Program-made: the position numbers and the translations under genes
Assembly (NCBI RefSeq): GCF_039543825.1
Contig: NZ_BAABKM010000003.1
Coordinates: 124,001 to 188,000, forward strand
Length of the DNA stretch: 64,000 bases
Direction: 5' to 3'
Source of the DNA: Nocardioides conyzicola
Lineage (GTDB): Bacteria; Actinomycetota; Actinomycetes; Propionibacteriales; Nocardioidaceae
Notes under the pieces: generated by a model
The model's database searches: none
What the model was told of the DNA's origin: nothing
Seen by the model: only the letters and a program-made list of their open reading frames with translations
Shown: one piece after another, positions 7,721-16,746 of the stretch
How the letters are laid out: each line of letters begins with the position of its first letter
How positions within the stretch are numbered: position 1 is the first letter of the stretch

Positions 7721-10700
7721 CTACTTCTTGGGCACGACCTTGATCGTGACCTTCGTGGTCGCGCCCGCGACGTACGTGTTGCCGGCGTAGGTCACCGTCA
7801 GGGTCTTGGTGCCCTTGGTCCTGAAGACCGCGAGCTTGACCACGACCTTGCCGCCGGCGCCGAGGGTGACGGTCCGCTTGGCGAGGCCGCCACCCGAGAG
7901 GGTGACCTTGCCCGTGGGCGTGACGCCGGACGCGGTGACCTTGATCGTGACGGTCGCCTTGGTCTTCTTGACGATCACCTTCTTGGGCGTGACGGAGGGC
8001 TTGGCGATGGCCGCCTTCGCCCTGGCCACGCTCAGGGTGGCGGTGGTCTCCGCCGCCGCGACCGTCGCGCTGCCGCTGTAGCTGACGGACAGGGTGTGGC
8101 TGCCCGGAGCGAGCGCCTTCGCCGGGATCGCGACCGTGGCCGCTCCCCCGGTCAGGCCGGCACTGCCGAGGACCTTGCCACCGGACGAGACCGTGACGGT
8201 GCCGGTCGGCGCGGAGCCGGTGGCGGTGACCGTCACGGGGACCGAGGTGGTCTTGCCGTAGACGACCGAGCCGCCGGTGGCGGTGACCGTGCCCGCGGCC
8301 TTGGCCACCGTCAGGGTGACGGCGTCCGTGGCCGTGGCGACGTGGTCGTCACCGGCGTACGCCAGCGTGAGCGCGTGGGTGCCGGGCTGCAGCGAGCTCG
8401 CCGGGACCGTGACGCTGGCCTGGCCGGAGGCCAGCGGTGCCGAGCCGAGGACGGTGTCGCCGTCCTTCACGGACACCGAGCCGGTCGGCGTGACGCCGTC
8501 CGCGGTGACCGTGACCGGGAGCGAGACGGCCTGGCCGTAGACCACCGAGGTGTCGGCGGCCGCGACCGAGCCGACGGCCTTGGTCACGGTCAGCTGGATG
8601 CTGTCCGTGCCGGTGGCGACGTGGTCGTCGCCGGCGTACGCGACCGTCAGGGTGTGCGTGCCCGGCTGCAGCGAGCCCGCCGGGACCGAGACGCTCGCGT
8701 GGCCCGCGGTCAGCGTGGCCGAGCCGAGGACGGTGTCGCCGTCCTTGATGGACACCGAGCCGGTCGGCGTGGTGCCGTCCGCGGTCACGTCGACCGGCAC
8801 CGACAGCGCCTTGCCGTAGGCGACCGTGGCGTCCGCGGCCGCGACCGTGGCGTCGAACTTGTCGCACGGGAACGTCCCCGAGCGCAGCGAGTGGCCGTCC
8901 GTGTCGCCGTCGTCGGACCAGACGACCTCCTTCTTGCCGGCCACGCAGGTGGACTGCGGGGCGACCGCGAAGCCCTCGTTGTTGAGGTTCGGCATGCCGG
9001 CGGGCCGCTCATAGGCGTGGTCGACGACGAACTTTCCGCCACTCAGCTCGAGCAGCACGCTCGTGCCGTTGCAGCTGTCGTCGCAGATGGCCCAGAGACG
9101 CTTCTGCTCGGCGTCGTACGACACGTCCATCACGCTCGGCGGCCCGGCGTTCGTCAGCAGCCGCGGGTCGACGGTCGCGACGACGTGAGCGGTCTCCTGC
9201 ACCGCATCGGTCTGGTCGAGCGCCAGGACGTACACCATCCCGGTGCCCTCGACGGCGACGGCGTACAGGCCGGTGCCGTGTGCGGGGTAGTGCGCGGGGT
9301 CGTACGCCGCACTGGTGCTCTCGTCGACGAAGCCGCCGCCGACCAGGAAGCTGTCCGGGATCCAGGTGATGCCCTCGAGGCCGAGGTTGGCTCCCACGGA
9401 CGGGAGCAGCGAGTTGAGGTTCCACTCGTCGGTGGCGTTCAGCGTCGAGCCGGTGGCGCCGTTGGCGTCGTAGCGGAGCACGGCCATCTTGCTGACACCG
9501 CTGTTTGAGTTGTCACGCTCGGTGGCGAGGTAGACCGCACCGTCAGGCCCGACCGTGATCCCCTCGCTGTCGGGCGCGCCCGTGCCGTCGTGGTACTTGG
9601 GGGTCTTGCTCCAGCCGGCTGCCGGCACCCAGGTGCTGCCGCTCTTGGTCATCTTCCAGAGCGTGCCGAGCTTGTTCTGGGCGACCCAGAGCGTGCCGGC
9701 GTCGGCCGGGTCGAAGGCCAGGCCGCTGGCGTCCTGGTTGAACGTCGCGGCGTCGTCGGAGACGGCGACCGTCGGCGATCCCGGCCAGGGCTCGGTGGTC
9801 AGACCCGGGCACGCGTTCGCGGCACCGATCGTGACGGACTCGGTCTGCTTGAACGCGCCCACACCGTCGGCGCAGCGGCCGAGGCTCGGGGTCGGGGCGG
9901 TCGTCCAGGTCGCCGAGTCGATCAGGGCACTGGTGGTGTCGAAGAGCCGCACCGAGTCGGCGGCGTCGAGCGTGGCGTTCGGCGTGACGACGAGGTAGCC
10001 GTGCGCGGGGACGACGCTCGGGGACGGCAGCGTGGTCGGGCTGGCGTCGGTGCTGTCCTTGACGACCCAGCCGGCGACGTCGATCGGCTCACCGGAGATG
10101 TTGACGAGCTCCACCTGGTCCGGCGTACCGGAGGTGACGACCTCGTTGACCCGGATCGGGCTGCAGGCGTTCGGACCCCCGCGCGTCGAGACCGTGGTGA
10201 CGCGGAAGTCGCCGGTCCCGTCGGGGCAGCGGCCGTACGTCGTGGCAGCGTGCGGCCCCCACGAGTAGCTGTCGACGGCGGCGGTGCCGTCGGTCTTGTA
10301 CAGAGTGACCTGGTCGTCGACACCCAGCCCGAAGCCCGGGCCGGGGATCTCGGTGTAGATCGCGTAGAAGCCACCGGGCGCGATCGTGGTGCCGCTGGGG
10401 ATCGTGACAGCCGGGTTGCTCTCGCCGCCGTCGCGGAGCTGCCAGCCGGAGACATCGACCGCGGTGCCGCCCGTGTTGGTCAGCTCGACCCAGTCCGCGA
10501 CCGGGTCGCCGTTGGACTCGACCTCGTTGATCTTGATGGCCTCGGGGGGAGCGACGACCGGGCAGCTGTTGGCTGCTCCCGGGGTGGCGGCGAGGTTGAG
10601 CACCATGGTGCCGGTCCCGTTGGCGCAGCGGCCGTACGACGGGTCCGCGTGGTTGCCCGGGGCACCGATGCCCTCCCAGTTGAAACCGTCGACGACGGTC

Positions 10701-11503
10701 GTCCCGTCAGGGAGGAAGATCGTGATCTGGTCGTTGGAGCCGAGCCCGAACGACCCCGACGGGTACGCCGTCGTGTCGTTGGGGTTGAACGTGAAGTAGC
10801 CGCCCGGGGCGAGCACCGTGGTCGCCGTCGTGATCACCAGCGGCGTGTGCGACGGGTCGTCGTCGACCGCCTTCCACCCGGTGATGTCCACGGACTTGCT
10901 GGACGTGTTGAGCAGCTCTACGAAGTCCGGGTTGGGGTTGGACTTCACCTCGTTGAGGACGACGCCGCCGCCCGGCGGCGGGCAGCTGTTGGCCGCGCCG
11001 GGCGTCGCTGCCAGGTTGAGCTGCAGCGTGGCGTAGCCCGGGCAACGGCCGTACGACGGGTCCGCGTGGTTGCCCGGGGCGCCGATGCCCTCCCAGTTGA
11101 AGGCGTCGACCACGGTCGTCCCGTCAGGGAGGAAGATCGTGATCTGGTCGTTGGAGCCGAGACCGAACGACCCCGACGGGTACGCCGTCGCGTCGTTGGG
11201 GTTGAACGTGAAGAACTCCCCCGGAGCGAGCACCGTGGTCGCCGTCGTGATCACCAGCGGCGTGTGCGACGGGTCGTCGTCGACCGCCTTCCACCCGGTG
11301 ATGTCCACGGGCGAGCTGGAGGTGTTCAGCAGCTCCACGAAGTCCGGGTTGGGGTTGGACTTCACCTCGTTGAGGACGACGCCGGCACCGGGCACGGCGG
11401 CGTCGGCAGCGACCGGGGTCGCGAGCACCGCCAGGATCGGGAGGGAGACGACGACGACGGCTGAACACGTGGCGGCGACCAGGCCGCGAAGGGGCGAACG
11501 CAA
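7721..11503 (-). CDS. large secreted protein: lamin-tail domains, propeller-like domain, Ig-like repeats
   Basis: A 1260-aa exported protein with a Sec signal peptide (hydrophobic core AATCSAVVVVSLPILAVLA, cleavage near ADA). Four lamin-tail (LTD) beta-sandwich domains follow at about residues 37-560, each with a NEV or NEVKSNP opening and an ITGW, VSGW or VAGW core. Next, about 565-885, is a propeller-like region with AVYLATERDN, LEGITWIP and NEGFAVAP stretches, reminiscent of esterase-like phytase proteins. Last come four Ig-like repeats of about 92 residues of the Big_3 type. It has no LPXTG and no C-terminal membrane anchor, so it is probably released or loosely wall-bound. The start is TTG with a weak ribosome site. 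It is convergent with the SRPBCC gene, and its upstream 159 bp hold no gene. Confidence 0.9.
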   Translation of the reverse strand: MRSPLRGLVAATCSAVVVVSLPILAVLATPVAADAAVPGAGVVLNEVKSNPNPDFVELLNTSSSPVDITGWKAVDDDPSHTPLVITTATTVLAPGEFFTFNPNDATAYPSGSFGLGSNDQITIFLPDGTTVVDAFNWEGIGAPGNHADPSYGRCPGYATLQLNLAATPGAANSCPPPGGGVVLNEVKSNPNPDFVELLNTSSKSVDITGWKAVDDDPSHTPLVITTATTVLAPGGYFTFNPNDTTAYPSGSFGLGSNDQITIFLPDGTTVVDGFNWEGIGAPGNHADPSYGRCANGTGTMVLNLAATPGAANSCPVVAPPEAIKINEVESNGDPVADWVELTNTGGTAVDVSGWQLRDGGESNPAVTIPSGTTIAPGGFYAIYTEIPGPGFGLGVDDQVTLYKTDGTAAVDSYSWGPHAATTYGRCPDGTGDFRVTTVSTRGGPNACSPIRVNEVVTSGTPDQVELVNISGEPIDVAGWVVKDSTDASPTTLPSPSVVPAHGYLVVTPNATLDAADSVRLFDTTSALIDSATWTTAPTPSLGRCADGVGAFKQTESVTIGAANACPGLTTEPWPGSPTVAVSDDAATFNQDASGLAFDPADAGTLWVAQNKLGTLWKMTKSGSTWVPAAGWSKTPKYHDGTGAPDSEGITVGPDGAVYLATERDNSNSGVSKMAVLRYDANGATGSTLNATDEWNLNSLLPSVGANLGLEGITWIPDSFLVGGGFVDESTSAAYDPAHYPAHGTGLYAVAVEGTGMVYVLALDQTDAVQETAHVVATVDPRLLTNAGPPSVMDVSYDAEQKRLWAICDDSCNGTSVLLELSGGKFVVDHAYERPAGMPNLNNEGFAVAPQSTCVAGKKEVVWSDDGDTDGHSLRSGTFPCDKFDATVAAADATVAYGKALSVPVDVTADGTTPTGSVSIKDGDTVLGSATLTAGHASVSVPAGSLQPGTHTLTVAYAGDDHVATGTDSIQLTVTKAVGSVAAADTSVVYGQAVSLPVTVTADGVTPTGSVSVKDGDTVLGSAPLASGQASVTVPASSLQPGTHALTLAYAGDDHVATATDAVTLTVAKAAGTVTATGGSVVYGKTTSVPVTVTATGSAPTGTVTVSSGGKVLGSAGLTGGAATVAIPAKALAPGSHTLSVSYSGSATVAAAETTATLSVARAKAAIAKPSVTPKKVIVKKTKATVTIKVTASGVTPTGKVTLSGGGLAKRTVTLGAGGKVVVKLAVFRTKGTKTLTVTYAGNTYVAGATTKVTIKVVPKK
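7730..8860 (-). repeat. region encoding four Ig-like repeats of about 92 codons
   Basis: The two N-terminal-most repeats of this block are very similar to each other (shared VTADG, TPTGSVS, DGDTVLGSA, SLQPGTH and AYAGDDHVAT stretches). The third and especially the fourth have diverged; the fourth is rich in Lys. This points to a recent duplication within an older array. Confidence 0.75.
10561..11390 (-). repeat. tandem duplication of a lamin-tail domain, period about 417-420 bp
   Basis: Two adjacent copies, 10561-10972 and 10981-11390, encode almost the same 139-140 residues, with about ten amino-acid differences and one codon of length difference. Long stretches of DNA are identical, so the duplication is recent or kept alike by gene conversion. 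Confidence 0.9.
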
Positions 11504-11662
11504 GAGGGGTCCTCGACGATGTCAGGTGCGGCCCGAGCCGGCAGGTGGTGGTCACGCGAGCACGCGTCACGCTGTCGAAGCCGGGCGAACCGTCGGTGAA
11601 CTCATCACCAATCCCCCACCAACGACCAGGGGCCGGCGGCGGTCGGGTCGACGTACGGCGGG

Positions 11663-12028
11663 TTAAGCGTCGACCGCGGCGGCGGACTGCCAGCGCCGAC
11701 GGGTCGCCACCTCGTGGTTGACCAGGTCGGCGAACCCGCGCGCCTCGTCGCCCATCCCACGCTTGAGCTTGAGCGCGTGGGGGTCGTGCTTGCGGCGCTC
11801 CACGGGCGCGGCCCCGACGACCTGGATCTCGAGGACGGGCTTGCCGGTCGCGGAGGAGGTGACCGTGGCCCGGTCGATGGCCGACCAGCCGACCTGGTGC
11901 AGCCGGCCGACACCGCGCGCCGCGGCCGCCGAGCGGGTGCGCCGGAAGGTCAACCCGTCGAGGGTGAACTCGATGCGTCCGTTGGAGCCGGAGAGATGCG
12001 TGACAGCCACGACGGAAGTGGAGCACAC
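11663..12028 (-). CDS. small conserved-looking protein of unknown function
   Basis: A 121-aa soluble protein. The core reads GRIEFTLDGLTFRRTR, then VGWSAIDRATVTSS, then LEIQVVG, then HALKLKRGMGDEARGFADLV. Alternating strands followed by a helix suggest a PH-like or DUF4429-like fold, but I cannot assign it. Third-position GC is high throughout, supporting a real gene. The start is uncertain: GTG at 12028 or an in-frame GTG at 12010 (VAVTHLSGS); neither has a clear ribosome site. It is divergent from ppk2. Confidence 0.65.
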   Translation of the reverse strand: MCSTSVVAVTHLSGSNGRIEFTLDGLTFRRTRSAAAARGVGRLHQVGWSAIDRATVTSSATGKPVLEIQVVGAAPVERRKHDPHALKLKRGMGDEARGFADLVNHEVATRRRWQSAAAVDA

Positions 12029-12077
12029 GGAGATGAACAGCCTCGTCCGAGGTCACCCCGCGTTCAGACGGCAACGC

Positions 12078-12083
12078 TAGGGT
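12078..12083 (+). promoter_or_regulatory. -10 box of a leaderless ppk2 promoter
   Basis: TAGGGT lies 6 nt before the ATG and no ribosome site is present, so the mRNA probably begins at the start codon. The -35 region is weak. Confidence 0.55.
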
Positions 12084-12089
12084 CCGCGC

Positions 12090-12980
12090 ATGCTGCGCGA
12101 CTTCAGGGAGTACATCGACCGGCTCCACATCGACGGTCACACGATCGGCGACGACCACGACGACGACCCGGTGCTGATCGACCCCGAGGGCCGGGCGGTG
12201 GACACCTGGCGGGAGGGCTACCCGTACGACGAGCGCATGCCCCGCGAGGAGTACGACGAGGCGAAGTACCTCCTCCAGGTCGAGCTCCTCAAGTTCCAGA
12301 ACTGGGCCGCCGAGACCGAGACGAAGCACGTCCTCCTCTTCGAGGGCCGCGACGCCGCCGGCAAGGGCGGCACGATCAAGAGGTTCACCGAGCACCTCAA
12401 CCCGCGCTACGCCCGGACCGTCGCGCTCACCAAGCCCAGCGACCGCGAGCAGAGCCAGTGGTACTACCAGCGCTACGTCAAGCACCTGCCGACCGCCGGC
12501 GAGATGGTCCTGTTCGACCGGTCCTGGTACAACCGCGCCGGCGTCGAGCGGGTGATGGGCTTCACGTCGGCACCGGACTACGAGCAGTTCATGGCGCAGA
12601 CGCCGCTGTTCGAGCGGATGCTCGTCGACAGCGGGATCTCGCTGACCAAGTTCTGGTTCTCGGTCACCCAGTCCGAGCAGCGGACCCGCTTCATCATCCG
12701 TCAGGTCGACCCGGTGCGGCAGTGGAAGCTCTCCCCCATCGACCTGGAGTCGTTGGACAAGTGGGACGACTACACGGCCGCCAAGGAGGCGATGATCCGG
12801 CGTACGGACACGGAGTGGGCTCCCTGGACGACGATCCGGAGCAACGACAAGAAGCGGGCCCGGATCAACGCGATGCGCCACTTCCTGTCGCGCTTCGAGT
12901 ACGACGGGAAGGACCAGGGCGTGGTCGGCGAGCCCGACCCGCTGATCGTGCAGCGCGGCATCGACGCGATCGAGGACTGA
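12090..12980 (+). CDS. ppk2: polyphosphate kinase 2 (class I type)
   Basis: A 296-aa P-loop kinase that moves phosphate between polyphosphate and nucleoside diphosphates in the cytosol. The Walker A motif FEGRDAAGKGGTIK is at residues 84-97. The Walker B/lid motif LFDRSWYNRAGVE (Asp143) follows, and further conserved blocks are KFWFSVTQSEQ and WKLSPIDLESL with KWDDY. Length and motifs fit PPK2 class I. The extra acidic N-terminus (DDHDDDP) is not part of the core. A second, different PPK2-like gene lies near 39 kb. Confidence 0.95.
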   Translation: MLRDFREYIDRLHIDGHTIGDDHDDDPVLIDPEGRAVDTWREGYPYDERMPREEYDEAKYLLQVELLKFQNWAAETETKHVLLFEGRDAAGKGGTIKRFTEHLNPRYARTVALTKPSDREQSQWYYQRYVKHLPTAGEMVLFDRSWYNRAGVERVMGFTSAPDYEQFMAQTPLFERMLVDSGISLTKFWFSVTQSEQRTRFIIRQVDPVRQWKLSPIDLESLDKWDDYTAAKEAMIRRTDTEWAPWTTIRSNDKKRARINAMRHFLSRFEYDGKDQGVVGEPDPLIVQRGIDAIED

Positions 12981-13025
12981 CGTCTCGGAGGTGTCGAGGT
13001 GGTCTGGACGGGGTATCCGACCGAC

Positions 13026-13226
13026 ATGGACGCCCAACACCTCAGCTGCGAGGTCACCCGATGCCCCGCCTGCGGGCGCCGCTCGATGGTCGTGACCTAC
13101 GAAGGCCTGGCCGACCCGGCCGACCCCACCCAGGTCGCCGTCTGGATGCCGACCCACGGATCGTGCGAGCACGGCTGCAACACCGCGCACCACGTCCTCC
13201 CCGGGCTGGCACGGGAAGCCGCCTGA
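13026..13226 (+). CDS. small cysteine-rich, probably zinc-binding protein
   Basis: A 66-aa protein with a TRCPACGRR knuckle and a second pair SCEHGC about 35 residues later, a spacing that could bind one zinc ion. I know of no family for it. An upstream in-frame GTG would add 9 residues. It follows ppk2 by 45 bp and may share its transcript. Its stop overlaps a possible CTG-started membrane peptide as CTGA. Confidence 0.5.
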   Translation: MDAQHLSCEVTRCPACGRRSMVVTYEGLADPADPTQVAVWMPTHGSCEHGCNTAHHVLPGLAREAA

Positions 13227-13360
13227 TCCACACCGCCCGCATCCGCCGACCGCCCGGTGGCGGTCACTTCCTGCTCGGGCTCAGCCCGGCGCAGACCCTC
13301 GTGGTGCTCATCGGGGTCGTCGTCATCGTGCTGGCGATCTACTACACGCGCCGCCGCTGA
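13223..13360 (+). CDS. possible single-pass membrane micro-protein
   Basis: The frame encodes a convincing transmembrane segment (GLSPAQTLVVLIGVVVIVLA) ending in YYTRRR, a typical positive-inside tail. The problem is the start: no ATG is available. A CTG at 13223 overlaps the previous stop as CTGA, with GGGAAG upstream, giving 45 aa; a GTG at 13163 would give 65 aa but overlaps the preceding gene. The peptide sequence looks too protein-like to be chance, but the gene is unproven. Confidence 0.35.
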   Translation: MIHTARIRRPPGGGHFLLGLSPAQTLVVLIGVVVIVLAIYYTRRR

Positions 13361-13507
13361 GATTTCCCCGGGAATGGACACCCGGCGGTGGCACTCCTGT
13401 CTCGCAATCCCCGAGATTCGAGACCGATGTGCACGCCGCCGGGGCCTGAACAGGATGCGCGACGACGTACCTCTCGCGGCTCACCCCAGGGGATGAGAAC
13501 CGCCTGG

Positions 13508-15523
13508 TCAGGCGTCGTACGCCGGGAGCGTGAACCGGAACGCCGAACCCCGCCCCGCGGGGTTGGGGTGCGCCTCGATGCTGCCGCCGTGACGGTTCAC
13601 GATGCGACGCACGATCGACAGGCCGAGTCCGCTGCCCTCGTACTCGCGGTAGTGGGCCCGGTGGAACTCGTCGAAGACACGCGCGCGGTCCTCCTCCGGG
13701 ATGCCGATCCCGTCGTCGAGGACCTCGATGGTGACCAGGCGGGCGTCGGTGCGCTCACCGCACACGACGACCTTGGGCTCCTCCCCTGGCGCGACGTACT
13801 TCAGCGCGTTGCCGATCAGGTTGTCGAGCACCTGACGGACGAGCACCGGGTCGCCGAGCACCAGCGGGATCGACGTGGCGCTCACGAACCCGGTCGCCGC
13901 CCGGCCCACAGCGATCTCGTTGACCATCGCGGTCACGTCGATCCGACTGACGTCGAGGTCGCGGGCGCTGCTGGTCGCGTGGGCCAGCAGGTCGCGGATG
14001 AGCTCGCGCATCCGGCGCGACGACGAGCGCACGCGGGACACGAACTCCTGGGTCATCTGGGCGTCGAGGGAGCCGGCGCCGAGCTCGTCGGCGATCATCT
14101 CCGTCCAGCCGTCGATCGCGGCCAGCGGGTTGCGCAGGTCGTGGGCGACGACGCCGGCGAATGCGGCCAGCTCCTGGCGGTTGGCGTGCTCGTGGGTGGT
14201 GTCCCGCATCAGCACCATGGCCCGGCTCCGGCCGTTGACCTCGTCCCGCGGCAGCGGGATCGCGGAGACGGTCAGGACGCGGTCACCGACGTCGACGACC
14301 TTGACGACCATCAGCTCGCCGTCGACGCGCTCGCCCCGCAGCGCCCGGGCCGACGGACGCTCGTAGGCCGTCATCTCGACACCGTCGACCGTCCAGCTGC
14401 TGAGGGCGAACCTGGTCTGCCTCGTGAGCTGGTCGCCCAGCCCGAGCACCCTGGCCGCGGCCTCGTTGTGCATCAACAGGTCGCCGTGCTCGTCGACGAC
14501 CAGGACCCCCTCGGTCATCGAGCCGATCACCGCAGCGCGGACGCTGCCCTGGTACGCCGTCTCCTCCTGCGCGCGGCGCAGGTCGTCGGCGAGGGCCTGG
14601 CGCTCGTCGCGGCCGGTGGCGATCGCGAGACCGGTGACGGCGATCGTCGCGATGTAGAACTGCGCGATCATGAAGCCGACGTCGGCGTGCTCGACGTGCG
14701 CGAACGGCCCGATGCCGCGCAGCGTGAGCATCATCGTGACGATCCCGACCACGAACGAGTGGGCCGCGCTCAGCAGGGTCGAGAAGCGGGCACCGAACCA
14801 GACCGTCGCGGCGAGCAGCGGGAACGCGAGCGGCAGCTCGTCGAAGCTGAAGGCCAGGCCGTAGGCGAAGACCGTGAAGACCGTCGCGGCGAGCAGCTCC
14901 GCTGGTCCGGCGTCCTCGCCGCGCAGGCGCGGCCTGGGGCGCGGCGCCGTGACTCGCTGGCCGATCATGATGCCGAGTGCGACGACGATCAGCGCGCTGC
15001 CGAGGTTGCGGCCGAACCACAGGCCGCTCGCCGTTGCGTCGAAGCTGTCGTAGCCGGTCGCCGGCAGCAGCACCGCGCCGATGCTCGCCAGCGCCGTACC
15101 GATGCCGATGGCGAGGATCAGGGCGGCGCCGAAGCGGGCGACGACCTTCGGGCTGTCGAGCGCGCGGTCGCCGCCGCAGTGCCAGACGTCCGGGCACCAC
15201 CGGCGCAGGAGCAGCACGGCCAGCCAGCTCTGGACCACGTTGGCGACCGCGAAGACGGCCGCGATCTCGGCCTCGGAGCCGGTGTTCAGGTTGGCCGTGA
15301 AGGCCGCCGCGAGGAGCAGCAGGGTGTCGATCCCGACGAAGCGGCTGTTGCGGACGAGCAGCCAGACGATCGGCAGCCCACCGGCGGGCCAGAGCTCGGT
15401 GAAGCCGGCGCCCGCCATCTCGACCCGCCGGGTGAGGAACGACGACGCGACGAAGGCGACGGCGAAGAGGATGCTGAAGCCGAGACCGGCGCTTGCGCTC
15501 GACCTCGTCTGAACGTGCGGCAT
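13508..15523 (-). CDS. MASE1-type membrane sensor histidine kinase with PAS domain
   Basis: A 671-aa kinase. The N-terminal 300 residues contain about eight hydrophobic segments with the pattern of a MASE1 sensor (ELWPAGGLPIVWLL, then ANLNTGSEA). A PAS domain follows (GVLVVDEHGDLLMHNEAA). The HisKA box is FAGVVAHDLRNPLAAI with the phosphorylated His, and the ATPase has NLIGNALKY, DDGIGIPEEDR and GSGLGLSIV. No response regulator gene is next to it, so it is an orphan kinase. The start chosen is the ATG at 15523; a GTG 9 codons upstream is possible. It is followed at 77 bp upstream by the K+ channel gene in the same direction. Confidence 0.93.
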   Translation of the reverse strand: MPHVQTRSSASAGLGFSILFAVAFVASSFLTRRVEMAGAGFTELWPAGGLPIVWLLVRNSRFVGIDTLLLLAAAFTANLNTGSEAEIAAVFAVANVVQSWLAVLLLRRWCPDVWHCGGDRALDSPKVVARFGAALILAIGIGTALASIGAVLLPATGYDSFDATASGLWFGRNLGSALIVVALGIMIGQRVTAPRPRPRLRGEDAGPAELLAATVFTVFAYGLAFSFDELPLAFPLLAATVWFGARFSTLLSAAHSFVVGIVTMMLTLRGIGPFAHVEHADVGFMIAQFYIATIAVTGLAIATGRDERQALADDLRRAQEETAYQGSVRAAVIGSMTEGVLVVDEHGDLLMHNEAAARVLGLGDQLTRQTRFALSSWTVDGVEMTAYERPSARALRGERVDGELMVVKVVDVGDRVLTVSAIPLPRDEVNGRSRAMVLMRDTTHEHANRQELAAFAGVVAHDLRNPLAAIDGWTEMIADELGAGSLDAQMTQEFVSRVRSSSRRMRELIRDLLAHATSSARDLDVSRIDVTAMVNEIAVGRAATGFVSATSIPLVLGDPVLVRQVLDNLIGNALKYVAPGEEPKVVVCGERTDARLVTIEVLDDGIGIPEEDRARVFDEFHRAHYREYEGSGLGLSIVRRIVNRHGGSIEAHPNPAGRGSAFRFTLPAYDA

Positions 15524-15626
15524 GGCGCCGCTCACCGGGCCCCCACCCACGCCTGCAGGCTAGCCGTCGGCGCCGCCGAATGGGGGGAAGCGGCGATTGA
15601 CGGACGACCGCTCCAGACGGGTGTTG

Positions 15627-16733
15627 TCACTCGTCGGTCGCCAGCTCCTCGTCGTGCGTCCCCGGGCGGGGCGCCCAGGGCAGCTCACGCGCCGGCCGTA
15701 CGACGATCAGCCGGTCGCCGCGGGCCAGCTGGGTGACCACCGGGTCGAAGTAGCGGTAGACCTTCTCGTCGCGCACGACCGCGATCACCTGGTCGGGGAG
15801 CTGCTGGGGCTGCTTGCCGACCTCGGACACGATCAGGTCCCGCTCGGCGACCTCGAGGCCCTCGCCGTACGTCAGCAGGTCCTCCATCACCTGGCCGAGC
15901 GTGGGCGAGAGCGAGGACAGGCCGAGGAGCCGGCCGACGGCGTCCGAGGACGTGATGACCGAGTTGGCGCCGGACTGGCGCATCAGGGCGACGTTCTCCT
16001 GCTCGCGGCAGGCGGCGACGATCCAGACCTCCGGGTTGAGCTGGCGCACGGTCAGCGTCGCCAGCACGTTGGAGTCGTCGCGGTTGGTCGTGATGATGAC
16101 CTGGTCGGCCTCGCCGACGCCGGCGCGGCGCAGCACGTCGCGCCGGGTGGCGTCGCCGGTGACGACCGCGAGACCGTCGGCGTGCGCCTCCTGGAGCGCC
16201 TCGGCGCCCGGGTCGACCACCACGATCGACTCCCGGCTCAGACCGTTGTTGACGATCGTGTCGACGGCCGCTCGGCCCTTGGTGCCGTAGCCGATCACCA
16301 CCACGTGGGCTGCCATGCGCTTCCTCCAACGGGCGATGCGGAACATCCTGCGGCCCTGCGAGGCGAGCACCTCGAGGGTGGTCCCGATCAACAGCACCAG
16401 GAAGGCGATGCGGAGCGGGGTGATCACGAACGCATTGATCAGGCGGGCGTGCGGCGCGACCGGCGCGATGTCGCCGTACCCGGTCGTGCTGAGCGTGACG
16501 GTCGTGTAGTAGATCGAGTCGACCAGGTTGACGCCGTAGCCGGGCGGGTCGTTGCCGTCGCGGTAGGCGCCGCGGTCGAGGTAGACGATCAGCACGGTGC
16601 CGAAGAGGATCGCGAACGCCAGCAGCAGACGCCGACCGAGCTCCCACCACGGGGAGCGCACCGGGTCCGGGAGCGAGATCAGGCCGACGCTGCGGCCCGT
16701 GCCCTGCCCGATTTCGCTGGAGTCGTCGGCCAC
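15627..16733 (-). CDS. two-TM potassium channel with cytosolic RCK (TrkA-N) domain
   Basis: A 368-aa subunit of an MthK/Kch-like K+ channel. TM1 is at about 35-51, the pore helix and selectivity filter TTGYGD at 83-88, and TM2 at about 103-122. The RCK domain begins with HVVVIGYGTKGRAAV (GxGxxG nucleotide-binding motif, about 143-157), and a TrkA-C-like lobe closes the protein. Four subunits should form a channel gated by ligands binding the RCK ring. The start is GTG; a TAGATT box 7 nt upstream, overlapping the YihY-type gene's stop, suggests a leaderless transcript. Confidence 0.95.
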   Translation of the reverse strand: MADDSSEIGQGTGRSVGLISLPDPVRSPWWELGRRLLLAFAILFGTVLIVYLDRGAYRDGNDPPGYGVNLVDSIYYTTVTLSTTGYGDIAPVAPHARLINAFVITPLRIAFLVLLIGTTLEVLASQGRRMFRIARWRKRMAAHVVVIGYGTKGRAAVDTIVNNGLSRESIVVVDPGAEALQEAHADGLAVVTGDATRRDVLRRAGVGEADQVIITTNRDDSNVLATLTVRQLNPEVWIVAACREQENVALMRQSGANSVITSSDAVGRLLGLSSLSPTLGQVMEDLLTYGEGLEVAERDLIVSEVGKQPQQLPDQVIAVVRDEKVYRYFDPVVTQLARGDRLIVVRPARELPWAPRPGTHDEELATDE

Positions 16734-16740
16734 GGACGTG

Positions 16741-16746
16741 AATCTA
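16741..16746 (-). promoter_or_regulatory. -10 box of a leaderless K+ channel promoter
   Basis: On the minus strand TAGATT lies 7 nt before the GTG start and overlaps the stop codon of the gene upstream, so the channel can be transcribed separately. Confidence 0.45.

Noticed and set aside
7730..11390. CRISPR-like or satellite repeats
   Set aside because: The repeats are in-frame protein domain duplications of about 280 and 420 bp without short spacers.
13361..13507. Small gene between the membrane micro-protein and the MASE1 kinase
   Set aside because: Short frames here have no conserved-looking sequence, no ribosome site and poor codon use.
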